From Sedimentisphaerales bacterium (GTDB taxonomy: Bacteria; Planctomycetota; Phycisphaerae; Sedimentisphaerales; Anaerobacaceae), in contig JAUWPZ010000010.1 of assembly GCA_030611315.1 (NCBI GenBank), positions 1 through 47,315 on the forward strand: DNA of 47,315 nt, in the 5' to 3' direction. The first letter of the stretch is position 1. Every line of letters starts with the position of its first letter. The notes beneath the pieces were generated by a model that made no database searches, had not been told where the DNA came from, and saw only the letters and a program-made list of their open reading frames with translations. This document shows, in pieces, positions 15,883 through 24,682 of this stretch. The position numbers and the translations under genes are program-made.

Positions 15883-17271
15883 TTGAAGTCGGTTAGTGAT
15901 AGAGTCATCGAGGTAGTCGGTAAGGGGTTCGAACGGTTGCAAAGCTGTGAGGAATATCACGCTGGAGTACTTAACGGGCTTCGTGAGGCAGACCTTCGTG
16001 TGTACGAGCTTTTGACGAGAGAGTATGAACGTCTGCAGAGCAGTTTGCAGCTTATCGCGGCGGAGAACCAGTGTTCGCGGGCTGTTCTGGCGGCATTGGG
16101 GTCGGTTATCCAGAACAAGACGACCGAAGGCTTTGTCGGGGCCAGATACCACGGGGGCTGTGAGGTTGTTGACGACGTTGAGACGTTAGCGGTGAGCAGA
16201 GCCAGGGATGCCTTCGGCGCCAGATATGCTAATGTTCAGCCTCATTCCGGGACCGCAGCGAACCAGATTGTGCTTACCGCTCTGCTGGAGCCAGGCGAGA
16301 AGATACTGAGCCTCGGGCTGGACCAGGGGGGGCATCTTTCGCACGGGGCGAGGGTTTCGTTTAGTGGCAAGTTTTTCGATGTGGCAAATTATTACGTCGA
16401 TAGAGAGACTTTTCTTCTGGATTACGATGCAATCCGGGCCAAGGCGGTTCAGCTCAGGCCAAAGCTGATTATATGCGGTACGAGCGCCTATTCGAGAGCG
16501 ATAGATTTCGAGCGGTTCAGAGAGATAGCGGACGAGGCGGGGGCGTATCTTATGGCGGACATCTCGCATATAGCGGGCCTGGTGATGGCCGGTGCGCATC
16601 AGTCGCCGGTGGATTACGCACATTTCACGACGACAAGCACATATAAGCCGGGCGGCCCCAGAGGCGGGCTGATAGTGATGGGCAAAGACTACGACCGGAA
16701 GATAAAGGCCGGAGGCAAGACAGTAGCCCTATGGGAGCATATTGAGAAGACGACATTTCCGGGGGTGCAGGGGACGCCTTATTTGAATAATGTGGCGGGC
16801 AAGGCGGTCTTCTTCAAAGAGGCTCTTTCGGATGAGTACCGGGCCAGGCAATTCAAAATCATCGAAAATGCGAAGAGGCTGGCAGAGGAGCTGGTTGATT
16901 TGGGTTATGATGTGCTGACTGGCGGGACGGATAACCACATGGTCCTGATAAACGTGGGGAATTTTAAGGAAGGCCTGACAGGGGCCATAGCACAAAGGCG
17001 CCTCGAGGAGTGCGGGATAGTTGTGAATATGAACAGACTGCCTTACGATACAAAAAGCTCGGCGATTACGAGCGGCGTCAGGTTGGGTACGCCGATTGTT
17101 ACGAAAAACGGGATGGGGGACAAAGAGATGGACGAGGTCGCGGTGCTGGTAGATGCTGTATTGAAGGGTGTGAAAATAATAAGCGACGGTGAGTACGAAA
17201 TAGACGAATCCCTCAAGAACGAGACCAGAGACAGAGTGAAGGAGCTGTGCCGAAGGTTTCCTATGCGTTAA
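15883..17271 (+). CDS. glyA: Serine hydroxymethyltransferase-like PLP enzyme (atypical active-site loop)
   Basis: A fold-type I PLP enzyme of the SHMT family, which interconverts serine and glycine using tetrahydrofolate. The TTG start at 15883 follows GGGGGGAAGG; an upstream in-frame GTG (15829) is possible but has no good ribosome site. The product is 462 residues. Family motifs are LQLIAAENQCSRAVL, NVQPHSGTAANQ and LMADISHIAGLVMAG. The Schiff-base lysine is Lys255 in TTSTYKPGGPRGG. The canonical TTTTHKTLxGPRGG has His before Lys and one residue more before GPRGG, so this enzyme has Tyr254 and a shortened loop. It may be a divergent SHMT or a related aldolase acting on glycine. Confidence 0.8.
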   Translation: MKSVSDRVIEVVGKGFERLQSCEEYHAGVLNGLREADLRVYELLTREYERLQSSLQLIAAENQCSRAVLAALGSVIQNKTTEGFVGARYHGGCEVVDDVETLAVSRARDAFGARYANVQPHSGTAANQIVLTALLEPGEKILSLGLDQGGHLSHGARVSFSGKFFDVANYYVDRETFLLDYDAIRAKAVQLRPKLIICGTSAYSRAIDFERFREIADEAGAYLMADISHIAGLVMAGAHQSPVDYAHFTTTSTYKPGGPRGGLIVMGKDYDRKIKAGGKTVALWEHIEKTTFPGVQGTPYLNNVAGKAVFFKEALSDEYRARQFKIIENAKRLAEELVDLGYDVLTGGTDNHMVLINVGNFKEGLTGAIAQRRLEECGIVVNMNRLPYDTKSSAITSGVRLGTPIVTKNGMGDKEMDEVAVLVDAVLKGVKIISDGEYEIDESLKNETRDRVKELCRRFPMR

Positions 17272-17363
17272 GTGACCCACCGTTTTGCTTTGCGAAAGCG
17301 AGGCAGGGGTTTAAATAGTCGCTTATAGTGCTGGTTCGTTTAATAGCGGAGCCGATTTCCTGC

Positions 17364-17583
17364 TCAATTGTCAAATTTAACGTATATGTCCCCGACAGTT
17401 CTCTTGCTGCACAGAGATTTGAGAACCTCACACATTTGCTCGGGCGTGCACCAGTTGGAAACAACGAAACTCGTTGGTCTGTCCTCGAGACAGTAGTTGA
17501 ATTTAGCTGGGCCGATTTTTGAGGTCCACGACCGGGTCGTAGATATCACATGCTCGCAGGAACTTTCGTACTACTCTATTCAT
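17364..17583 (-). pseudogene. Small frameshifted gene overlapping the flippase-like gene end
   Basis: An ATG at 17583 overlaps the stop of the upstream membrane gene (TGATG) and follows a GGAAG ribosome site. It reads MNRVVRKFLRACDIYDPVVD and then hits a stop. One base offset, the reading continues as FNYCLEDRPTSFVVSNWCTP and ends VKFDN before TGA. The switch falls at an A5 run (CTCAAAAATC). Removing one A joins both halves into one ~72-residue protein. The family is not recognised. It is either a broken small gene of the glycan cluster or an assembly error. The remaining bases from 17272 to 17363 show nothing else. Confidence 0.5.
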
Positions 17584-18578
17584 CAAAGCTTCCTTTCAGC
17601 TTTTTTTGTCAGCGACCAGTGAATCATGAATCCTGCTCCAATAATTGCCTTCAGAACAATTGTGGAAAACACGATCATTGACATGAGTAATGCAGATAAC
17701 TTTCCTACCCCATAGGCGGCCAGTATGCTCACCAGGGTCATCTCTCTGACTCCCAGGTTGGCGATGGTGATTGGAATGCGGCCGAGAATGAATACAATGG
17801 AAGTCAACCAGATATATACCGATAGTGGTATGCTGATATTGGCTGCTTTTGCTGCGAAAATATACACGGTAATAGTACCCACTACCTGTGTTATAATGGT
17901 AAGCAGGCCCATCAGTACATGGAATCGCCAGCCAGCACTCTGGAACATTGCCGCCTCATGTAGTGCCTGCCTGCCTTTGCGCTGGATTTTATTGGGCAGC
18001 AACTTCATCAGATAATTGAGAACGTTCAGGATATACCTACTGGTTCGTGAGCTTAGCAAAAATAGAGTCACTGCAATCAGCAGCACCAGAATTATTGAGC
18101 AGACCGCCGGCAACAGCCAAAGATGCTTGGTACCGGAAAGTAAGAGTGGCGTAGGATTGGTGATAATCAATACGATTAGCGCGCAGGCGGACATAATGAC
18201 AATTTCAGATAACTGGTTGTACAACATCCCGTTAAAGATATTTGTGCCTTTTCCGGTAGTTTTCTTTAGTATATACCATTTGATGCCTGAATTCATAAAA
18301 CCGGGCAATACAAAAGTGTAAAGCGAGGTCACTGCACTGATTTTGAAGAGCGTAAAGGTGCCAATATCCAACGCTTGCTGTTTTAGTATTAAGCGCATCT
18401 TAAACGACCGCAGGGCAAAAAAAGCAAGCGATGTGGCCCATAGAATAACAAGATACTCACTTCTTGCAGTTCTGACTGTCTGGGCGAGTTGCTGATAATC
18501 AACATAACTAAACACCCATGCCAGTAAACCGAAAGTAACAAGTATTCGTATTGCCGGCTTGAAGTACTTTGTTTCCAT
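17583..18578 (-). CDS. LPG-synthase-TM/UPF0104 family membrane protein (flippase-like)
   Basis: A 331-residue polytopic inner-membrane protein with about eight hydrophobic segments, resembling the lysylphosphatidylglycerol-synthase transmembrane family (AglD/MprF-like N-terminus). Typical segments are FALRSFKMRLILKQQ (about residues 54-68), LPGFMNSGIKWYILKK and a late PITIANLGVREMTLVSIL, which matches the family's NxGxRE signature. Members are thought to move or modify lipid-linked sugars. It is divergent from the pyruvyl transferase and next to glycosyltransferases, so a role in surface-glycan export is inferred. There is no catalytic LPG synthase domain. Confidence 0.8.
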   Translation of the reverse strand: METKYFKPAIRILVTFGLLAWVFSYVDYQQLAQTVRTARSEYLVILWATSLAFFALRSFKMRLILKQQALDIGTFTLFKISAVTSLYTFVLPGFMNSGIKWYILKKTTGKGTNIFNGMLYNQLSEIVIMSACALIVLIITNPTPLLLSGTKHLWLLPAVCSIILVLLIAVTLFLLSSRTSRYILNVLNYLMKLLPNKIQRKGRQALHEAAMFQSAGWRFHVLMGLLTIITQVVGTITVYIFAAKAANISIPLSVYIWLTSIVFILGRIPITIANLGVREMTLVSILAAYGVGKLSALLMSMIVFSTIVLKAIIGAGFMIHWSLTKKAERKL

Positions 18579-18634
18579 GATATAATCCAGCCAGAGAGTA
18601 TAACAACTAACCCTGTTGACCGAAAGGATAAAAG

Positions 18635-19702
18635 ATGAAGACGATATTAATTAGCACATCGGCTCTTTGGAACTGCGGAGATGACTTCATTCGCAACGGT
18701 GTTCTGAGCCTTCTAAATCTCAAATCAGAGGTTAGAACGATTTGGTGGAACCGAGCCAATGGGGTGCGAAGTGCATTTGCTAATGACCTTAAGCTAAATA
18801 TCAGTCATTGCGATTATTTTATCGTTGCCGGTACCCCTACATGGATTAACAGAACAGAGTATATTTATAGATACTGTCTCAAAAACAGGGTACCCATTGC
18901 ACTGATTGGTGTGGGCAGCAGGGGTGGTATCTGGAATTTCAGACAAAAAAACCTGTTGCGGAAGCTGGCAAAGTCAGGTCTCGTTGAAATTTGCATGGTA
19001 AGAGATGAATTTGCTTTTGAAACCCTGAAAGGATACGGGTTCGGTGATGTTACATTAATCTTAGACCCTGCATTTTTTGTAACTCCGTTGGCTACTAACG
19101 GTAAGGTCAATATATTGGGATGGCGAGATTATACAGTCCCTGAGAAAATGAAATTAAGAGACTACGCCAAAAGAACGGTGGACAGGGTAAGGTCCAATCA
19201 CAGAGAACTTAGAACATTTGTTAAGTGGTACGATCGCTTCATGCAGGATATTTTCCATCAGCTACCGAGCCCCAGGCTTGTTGTCGTTCATGATAATCGG
19301 GAAATCACAAGAGCCGAGGAATTATTTGGCGCCGAATACGTTTTTTATTCAACGGACTATCGACAAATTTTTAAGATATACTCTGGGGCAAAGACATATA
19401 TCGGCTCTAGAATACATGGGGCGATACCTTGTGTTGTTCACGGGGCTTGTGTGAATTTGCTCTATCTTATAGACAAGGCTCATGTTTTTGAGAATTCGGC
19501 CGAAATACTTTCCAAACGTGTTGCTGGTATTAAGAACAGCATGAAAGTTGTCTATATCCAGAACCGAAACATTAGGTTTCCGCAAGATTTTGTAGATACA
19601 ACGCCTGACCGTAATGCAATTCGCTTGGCTCTTGACAAAGAGAAAGTGAATATCCAGAAAATTCTAAGGCAAAGAAAAGTATTATCTACGTTTCTTAAAT
19701 AG
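18635..19702 (+). CDS. Polysaccharide pyruvyl transferase family protein
   Basis: A 355-residue protein resembling the CsaB/WcaK-type polysaccharide pyruvyl transferase family, which adds ketal pyruvate to surface sugars. Near the start STSALWNCGDDFIRNG resembles the family's N-terminal GNxGD loop, here with a Cys in place of Asn or Gly. YFIVAGTPTWINRTEYIYR follows, and a C-terminal AKTYIGSRIHGAIPCVVHG (about residues 251-269) matches the conserved S/GxRxHxxI motif. The gene is convergent with the methyltransferase and divergent from the flippase-like gene. The donor and acceptor cannot be told from the sequence. Confidence 0.78.
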   Translation: MKTILISTSALWNCGDDFIRNGVLSLLNLKSEVRTIWWNRANGVRSAFANDLKLNISHCDYFIVAGTPTWINRTEYIYRYCLKNRVPIALIGVGSRGGIWNFRQKNLLRKLAKSGLVEICMVRDEFAFETLKGYGFGDVTLILDPAFFVTPLATNGKVNILGWRDYTVPEKMKLRDYAKRTVDRVRSNHRELRTFVKWYDRFMQDIFHQLPSPRLVVVHDNREITRAEELFGAEYVFYSTDYRQIFKIYSGAKTYIGSRIHGAIPCVVHGACVNLLYLIDKAHVFENSAEILSKRVAGIKNSMKVVYIQNRNIRFPQDFVDTTPDRNAIRLALDKEKVNIQKILRQRKVLSTFLK

Positions 19703-19739
19703 ATCACGGAATATCATAATTCGAGCTTATCGGGGAGGA

Positions 19740-20246
19740 CTATTTAATAGCTTCTACATAAAAATTCTTGCCTTTTCGCTTTGTTTTGACAATACTAAAT
19801 CCGATCTGCTTTAGTTCTCTTTTCATGGTTTTTTGCGTATAACCATATTTATGGCAAAAAAATTCTGGAAATTTGTCTCTATAATTATCTCTTGCCAGAC
19901 CTTGTTTTTTATCTTGTCCACCGTATAGATAATTTATTTTCTTTTCGATTGGTATGTGCCATGAATTACAGATATATTTGAAATCAGGAAGCTTCATTTT
20001 CAATGTCCCATTTTTTCTTAATAATTTATAAAAATCGTTAAGGATCTTTAGTGCTTCCCAATGAAAAAAATGTTCGATAAAATCTTTAGCTAAAATAAAG
20101 CCCACTGTTTCAGTATCAAAATGATTCAATAATGAATCGTTATTAAAGTCTATGATTCTATCTACCTTAGGAAGTAGTTCGCTACCATCAATATTGATAA
20201 AACCCTCACGGTAATCATAGCCACAACCTACATTTAGTTTTATCAT
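19740..20246 (-). CDS. Small class I SAM-dependent methyltransferase
   Basis: A 168-residue protein beginning MIKLNVGCGYDYREGFINID, the SAM-binding glycine loop of class I methyltransferases. ILAKDFIEHFFHWEALKILN (the family's D-x-x-E-H region) and LLRKNGTLKMKLPDF follow, as in methyltransferase type 11 proteins of glycan clusters. It is the last gene of the minus-strand glycosyltransferase series. Its base composition is clearly more AT-rich than the GT4-to-GT2 genes upstream, which may mean separate acquisition. The substrate is unknown, perhaps a sugar or lipid carrier. Confidence 0.8.
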   Translation of the reverse strand: MIKLNVGCGYDYREGFINIDGSELLPKVDRIIDFNNDSLLNHFDTETVGFILAKDFIEHFFHWEALKILNDFYKLLRKNGTLKMKLPDFKYICNSWHIPIEKKINYLYGGQDKKQGLARDNYRDKFPEFFCHKYGYTQKTMKRELKQIGFSIVKTKRKGKNFYVEAIK

Positions 20247-20282
20247 TAATATATCCTTAAAGAATCTTGATGGGGTCCATAA

Positions 20283-21347
20283 TCAAATGTTCCATCCGAT
20301 ATCGTTTAATAATTGCATTGTTTCTCTGACAACCTCATCGACTGTAATAGATTGCATAGTCTGATTGTCAAGTGGTTTTCTTGGAATAGCGAAGCTGCCC
20401 TTTTCTGAAATATCAGATGGTTTGTACAAAACTCGTATCCTATTTTTCTTGTTCGGCGGCACACGCAATGACGGTTTTACTACTCCAAAAAGGGCAACTG
20501 TTGGCACATTGAGTGAGAATGCTATATGCATGGGACCAGAATCTGCAGTAATAAAAGCATCGCATTTATTTATAGTCCAAAATAATTCAGCAATGGAAAG
20601 TTTATTGACAAGATTATTAACATTCGCATCAATATTGTAGCCAGGTTGTTTTCCAAAGACGACTATTGTCGCATTTAAGGTGGATAAATTGTGGACCAAG
20701 CTCTCAAAATAATTCCATTGTCTCCAGGGTATTCCGCAAAAGGGATGAATGCCAATGACAGGTCGTTTACATGAATTAAGAAATGACATTTTTTTCTCCA
20801 ACGGTTCAGGTATTTGAAAAATGTCATTTCTTTCCTGCGAAGGTATTTCCAGTTGATCCAGGATAGCCAGGCTAAGCTTGCCCGGATAGCCATTAGTGGT
20901 ATTTCCGTAAATCCAATATTTGGTTGCCACGGTGAACAGAAACAGTTTTCTAACGGGGTTTGGGATGAAGGAGACGACTAAATCAAATCTTCTCTTTCTC
21001 AGTTTATAGGAAAGAGTCCAGAATCTAAAAAGCATGTAGCGAAGCAGTGATAGCCAGGTATATTTCGGGATTCCAATATCAACCACTTCATCAACACTCG
21101 GCATAAGCCTGCACACTTCAGGAGTGTTGCGATTGTTATGTCCGAGTATCGTCAGATGAGATTCTGGATATGCAGCCTTCAAGGCTGCGATTGCAGGTGC
21201 CTGCATAATGACATCACCAATACCGGCAGGGGTTAGGCATATAATTGAGTTGATGTTTTTGTCATAAGGATCGAAGTAGTAGTTGTATTCTTTATTCCTT
21301 CGGGAAAGTAAAAACGACAGTTTGTGTTTAAGAGTAGTCCAAGTCAT
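20283..21347 (-). CDS. Glycosyltransferase family 9 (heptosyltransferase-like)
   Basis: A 354-residue GT-B fold protein of the ADP-heptose:LPS heptosyltransferase type. The N-terminal IICLTPAGIGDVIMQAPAIA (about residues 35-54) is the acceptor-side signature, and the C-terminal CDAFITADSGPMHIAFSLNV (about residues 260-279) with PTVALFG is the nucleotide-sugar-side D-x-G-x-x-H motif. Its start overlaps the stop of the GT4 gene by four bases (ATGA). It is inferred to add a heptose or similar sugar to a lipid-linked glycan. The low GC content resembles the following methyltransferase. Confidence 0.88.
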   Translation of the reverse strand: MTWTTLKHKLSFLLSRRNKEYNYYFDPYDKNINSIICLTPAGIGDVIMQAPAIAALKAAYPESHLTILGHNNRNTPEVCRLMPSVDEVVDIGIPKYTWLSLLRYMLFRFWTLSYKLRKRRFDLVVSFIPNPVRKLFLFTVATKYWIYGNTTNGYPGKLSLAILDQLEIPSQERNDIFQIPEPLEKKMSFLNSCKRPVIGIHPFCGIPWRQWNYFESLVHNLSTLNATIVVFGKQPGYNIDANVNNLVNKLSIAELFWTINKCDAFITADSGPMHIAFSLNVPTVALFGVVKPSLRVPPNKKNRIRVLYKPSDISEKGSFAIPRKPLDNQTMQSITVDEVVRETMQLLNDIGWNI

Positions 21348-22495
21348 TTTAGTCTTTCATATAGCGTTAAATATTTCTCGGCGACCCTGCCCCATGTGAA
21401 CTTTTCGGCCTGGGTTCTTGCAGCAACAGACATCTTTGCATAAGTTTCTTTGTCGTCGGCGAGTTTTTTTACAGCCTTTGCGATTTGCCCGGCGTCTGCG
21501 GGCTCGACCACAATGCCGTTTTCCGCTATTAATTCGTCCACGCCCTCACATCGCGTTGTGATAATCGGCAGTCCCGAGGCCATCGCTTCGAGCATTGCAT
21601 TGCTCATTCCCTCCTGCATACTTGCACTAATAAAGATGTCGTTTTCACGATAGAGCTGCGGCATCTTTTCGGATTCAATCCTGCCGGTCAGCTCGATAAT
21701 TTCGCCAAGCCCCCTGTCCGAAACGAGCTGCCTGAAGTGCGGTTCCAAAGCGCCTCCTCCGGATATTGTCAGGCGGAGGTTGCAGCCGTCGTTGCGAAGT
21801 GTCTCGGCGGCGTCAATCAGCATTTCCACCCGCTTGGTAACGGATAGCCTGCCAACGGTCAAAAGCCTCAACGGCCTGTCACTTGAAGGGGGAGCATAGG
21901 ATTCGTTGGCCGGGTGGAACTGTTCCAGGTCAACGCCGTTCGGAATGACGTCGATAGAGATATTGGACAGCAGTTCCAGAGACCTTTGTTTGAGGCCTTC
22001 GCTGCAGGCCACCAGGGCGACGGCTTTTTTCCAGGTTGGCTTAATGAACAATGGGCCGAGAATTTTATAGTCGAGCTTGAACCTTGCATGCTGCCCCGGT
22101 ACGTCGGAACCTCGCAGCGAGATTATGTAGGGCAGTTTCTTTGCAGTTCGCCAGGACAGCCAGCCGGTTGGAAAGCCGAAAAAGGCGTGAGCCAGGTCGT
22201 AATTATTTTCCCGCAGTAACTTGCGGTAGGGCGAATTTGCTTTGAACAGCCACTCGGCCACCTCGATTCTTCGCCAGAAGTGCAGATTTTTCTTGTGCAC
22301 GCCGACTTTGTAAATCGTGATGTTTTCGGAGAAGTTTTCCCTGGAAAAACCCGGTTTCGGTGCGGAAGTGAGCACATCGATATTCAGGTCGCTGTTGCCG
22401 GCGAATTGCTTTAAGAGGCAGAGATGTGCCTTGCCTGCTCCGCCTCCGATGGGCGGGAATTCGTAGTTAAGCATAAGCAGGTTCAACTTCGACAC
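21344..22495 (-). CDS. Glycosyltransferase family 4
   Basis: A 383-residue GT-B enzyme. The N-terminus MLNYEFPPIGGGAGKAHLCL has the donor-independent glycine loop of GT4 proteins. DVIPNGVDLEQFHP and LLTVGRLSVTKRVEMLIDA (about residues 186-235) open the C-terminal domain, and FISASMQEGMSNAMLEAMAS (about residues 291-310) is the E-x7-E nucleotide-sugar motif. It starts 15 bases after the stop of the large membrane gene and overlaps the GT9 gene. It probably acts on the cytoplasmic side in building a lipid-linked surface glycan. Confidence 0.9.
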   Translation of the reverse strand: MSKLNLLMLNYEFPPIGGGAGKAHLCLLKQFAGNSDLNIDVLTSAPKPGFSRENFSENITIYKVGVHKKNLHFWRRIEVAEWLFKANSPYRKLLRENNYDLAHAFFGFPTGWLSWRTAKKLPYIISLRGSDVPGQHARFKLDYKILGPLFIKPTWKKAVALVACSEGLKQRSLELLSNISIDVIPNGVDLEQFHPANESYAPPSSDRPLRLLTVGRLSVTKRVEMLIDAAETLRNDGCNLRLTISGGGALEPHFRQLVSDRGLGEIIELTGRIESEKMPQLYRENDIFISASMQEGMSNAMLEAMASGLPIITTRCEGVDELIAENGIVVEPADAGQIAKAVKKLADDKETYAKMSVAARTQAEKFTWGRVAEKYLTLYERLK

Positions 22496-22510
22496 AACTT
22501 TCAGCAGCTC

Positions 22511-24682
22511 CTAATTCGGTGCGGGATTCTTCAATTCGAACAGGACGTGCGGGCCGAACATACCAACGATTCTGTAATTTTTCATAACATATTCTCTAAA
22601 CGGCTTGAGCGCATGATATCGCAGCGCCTCGTCCTCGTCGAATTGCCTGAGCATTTTGCTCCAATCTTTGTCGTATGCGTCGGTCTCGGCCTTATTTTGC
22701 TGCAGGAACCTGGGCTTTGTAACGCCGAGGGTTGGCGGCATGACTATGGGCCAGAGTTCGTATGGCGGCCTGTTCGTGGGTATGTGGCGTTTGCGGGAGT
22801 CCACAATGAACTTGGGCCTTTGTTTCTCAAATTCTGCCAGCAGCCCTTCGATTATCCTGGCCAGCGTGTCCGGCGCGGGGCGAGGCATCATAACGGGTTT
22901 TGCAGCAGCGCTGAATCTCTGGGCGCTGACGTACATCCCGGCGTACCAGCCCCAGACGTACATCTTGTCCGTTTCTAAAGAATTTTGGTTAATATATTCG
23001 CCCACGTCCTGCCAGGGGCCTTTGGTGGTAGAGTTCAGCTTTTGGGAGAAGCCCCTGGTTCTGTCGCCGTAGTGCCTACCGGTGTGCGGGCTGGCAATTA
23101 TTCCGAAGAATATGTGCCAGGCCATCACAATACAGCACACAAGGCCTACAACGCCTATCAAGTACCATCGGAGAATTTCAAATCCTTTCAAGAGCTTATC
23201 GAGCAGCATCCCGACGATGCCGAGACCGAGGAAAATCACCGCGGCACTGAGCAGCATGCGATATTGGGCGTAATTATCCGGTTGACCTTCTTCTATAGAG
23301 GGCAATAATCCTGGTATTATGCGGATGGCTGCGATTATCAAAACAGCTAAAAAGCCAATATCAAAAGCAGAAGTTTTCCATGTTCTCAGGATGCCGGACT
23401 TGCGGGAGATTTTTTCGCAATAAACCCAAATCAAGTATCCGCCGAGCATCGCTGCTGAAGCGTTGAGGGGTAGGTAGTATTGCTCATAAGAGCGTGGGCT
23501 AATCCAGACGAAGAGCATATCAAGGACCCACCAGACGGCAAAGAAAAGGACGAAGCGATTTTCGATTTTCGGTTCCCTTAGGGATAAATTTCGAATTTCG
23601 ATTTGTGGTTTGTGATTTTCGATTCCCTTGGGGATAAATTCCGATTTTTCGGTTTGCGATTTTGGATTTTGGATTTTTAGGCGCTGGAATATACGTATGA
23701 TTCTGGCGGCGATTGCACCGATGGCCAGGGCGATGGGCAGGATGAGCAGGCCGTAGTATCGCAATACTCGGGGCCATTGTTCGGAGAAGGAGACGAGTTG
23801 TTTGGCTGTGGTGATGTAATCGGCTGCCGGTTTTGCATCGGGGCCCGCGGCTTTGGGCAGGAACTTTACGATTTCCCGCCCTGCGAAGCTGTAAGGCAGG
23901 CTTAATTTTACGTCCCAGGCGATTATCCAGAGATATAGCGGGCCGAGAGCTATTGCGGCGCCTGCAAGCAGGAGCAGGATGTCACGGCCGGTTTGCCTGA
24001 AGGTCCGGTGTTTTAAGAAAGGCTGGGCAATAACGAACAGGCCCATTGCTCCGACGACCGAGGTTCCGGTCGGTTTGAAGAGCGGCGCCCAACTGACAAG
24101 CGCGCCTGCGAGGAGGGCAAGCCACCATTTTCCGCCGAGTTGATAGAGAACGAAGCAGCTTGCCCCGGCGACCATACAGGCTATCATATACTGCTCTTTG
24201 ACGTTGCCGAATTTGGCGATTAACGGCGAAGAAAGGCAAATCGAGGCAACGATAACCGCCACGGCGGCACCGAGTGTACCGAAAAGCTTGCGTATCGCGA
24301 TGAACATAAGCACGAGGGCGGCGGCCTGGAAGATTGTCTGCAGGAGTTTCGGCCCCGTTTCATTAAAGCCGCACAGCCAAACGCCCAGTATGTTGACGAG
24401 CAGAGTTCCCAACTGTGCGCTGGGTTTTTCCTCGACGCCGATTTCGGCGCCGTCGAGTATGTGCGCGGCTGAATAGACATACGCTCCGCTGTCGTAAGGG
24501 CCGGGAGAGTTGAACTCGGTATATTTGCCCATTGTAAAGGGGATTGCAGCGAGAATAGCTATAATTGCGATGAAAAGTACTTTTGAGGTTTGGGTTCTGG
24601 GTTTGGAGGGTCGAATTGGGGGCAGTGGTTTTACATGTCTTGCCGGATGTTTGTGTTTGTGTTTTCGGGAGGCTTTGGTCAT
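22511..24682 (-). CDS. Large multi-pass membrane protein, GT-C (ArnT/PMT-like) candidate, with repeat insertion
   Basis: A 723-residue protein with a basic cytoplasmic start (residues 1-33) and about eleven hydrophobic segments. After the first segment comes NSPGPYDSGAYVYSAAHIL (about residues 53-71), reminiscent of the acidic first-loop motif of GT-C glycosyltransferases that use polyprenyl-phosphate sugars. The last ~170 residues look soluble and extracytoplasmic. It overlaps the GT2 gene (a polyprenyl-phosphate sugar synthase type) by four bases, which fits a donor-maker and donor-user pair. A hydrophilic block at about residues 334-375 is encoded by a duplicated intergenic-type repeat. 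The substrate is unknown. Confidence 0.65.
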   Translation of the reverse strand: MTKASRKHKHKHPARHVKPLPPIRPSKPRTQTSKVLFIAIIAILAAIPFTMGKYTEFNSPGPYDSGAYVYSAAHILDGAEIGVEEKPSAQLGTLLVNILGVWLCGFNETGPKLLQTIFQAAALVLMFIAIRKLFGTLGAAVAVIVASICLSSPLIAKFGNVKEQYMIACMVAGASCFVLYQLGGKWWLALLAGALVSWAPLFKPTGTSVVGAMGLFVIAQPFLKHRTFRQTGRDILLLLAGAAIALGPLYLWIIAWDVKLSLPYSFAGREIVKFLPKAAGPDAKPAADYITTAKQLVSFSEQWPRVLRYYGLLILPIALAIGAIAARIIRIFQRLKIQNPKSQTEKSEFIPKGIENHKPQIEIRNLSLREPKIENRFVLFFAVWWVLDMLFVWISPRSYEQYYLPLNASAAMLGGYLIWVYCEKISRKSGILRTWKTSAFDIGFLAVLIIAAIRIIPGLLPSIEEGQPDNYAQYRMLLSAAVIFLGLGIVGMLLDKLLKGFEILRWYLIGVVGLVCCIVMAWHIFFGIIASPHTGRHYGDRTRGFSQKLNSTTKGPWQDVGEYINQNSLETDKMYVWGWYAGMYVSAQRFSAAAKPVMMPRPAPDTLARIIEGLLAEFEKQRPKFIVDSRKRHIPTNRPPYELWPIVMPPTLGVTKPRFLQQNKAETDAYDKDWSKMLRQFDEDEALRYHALKPFREYVMKNYRIVGMFGPHVLFELKNPAPN
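23558..23681 (-). repeat. Duplicated AT-rich repeat inside the GT-C-like gene
   Basis: TTCCCTTAGGGATAAATTTC (23573-23592) and TTCCCTTGGGGATAAATTCC (23623-23642) are two copies with 50-base period, followed by GATTTTGGATTTTGGATTTTT. The wording is that of intergenic repeats, yet it is translated in frame. A related word, GGAATCTATCCCCAAGGGAA, occurs in the MITE at 15646-15665. Confidence 0.7.
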
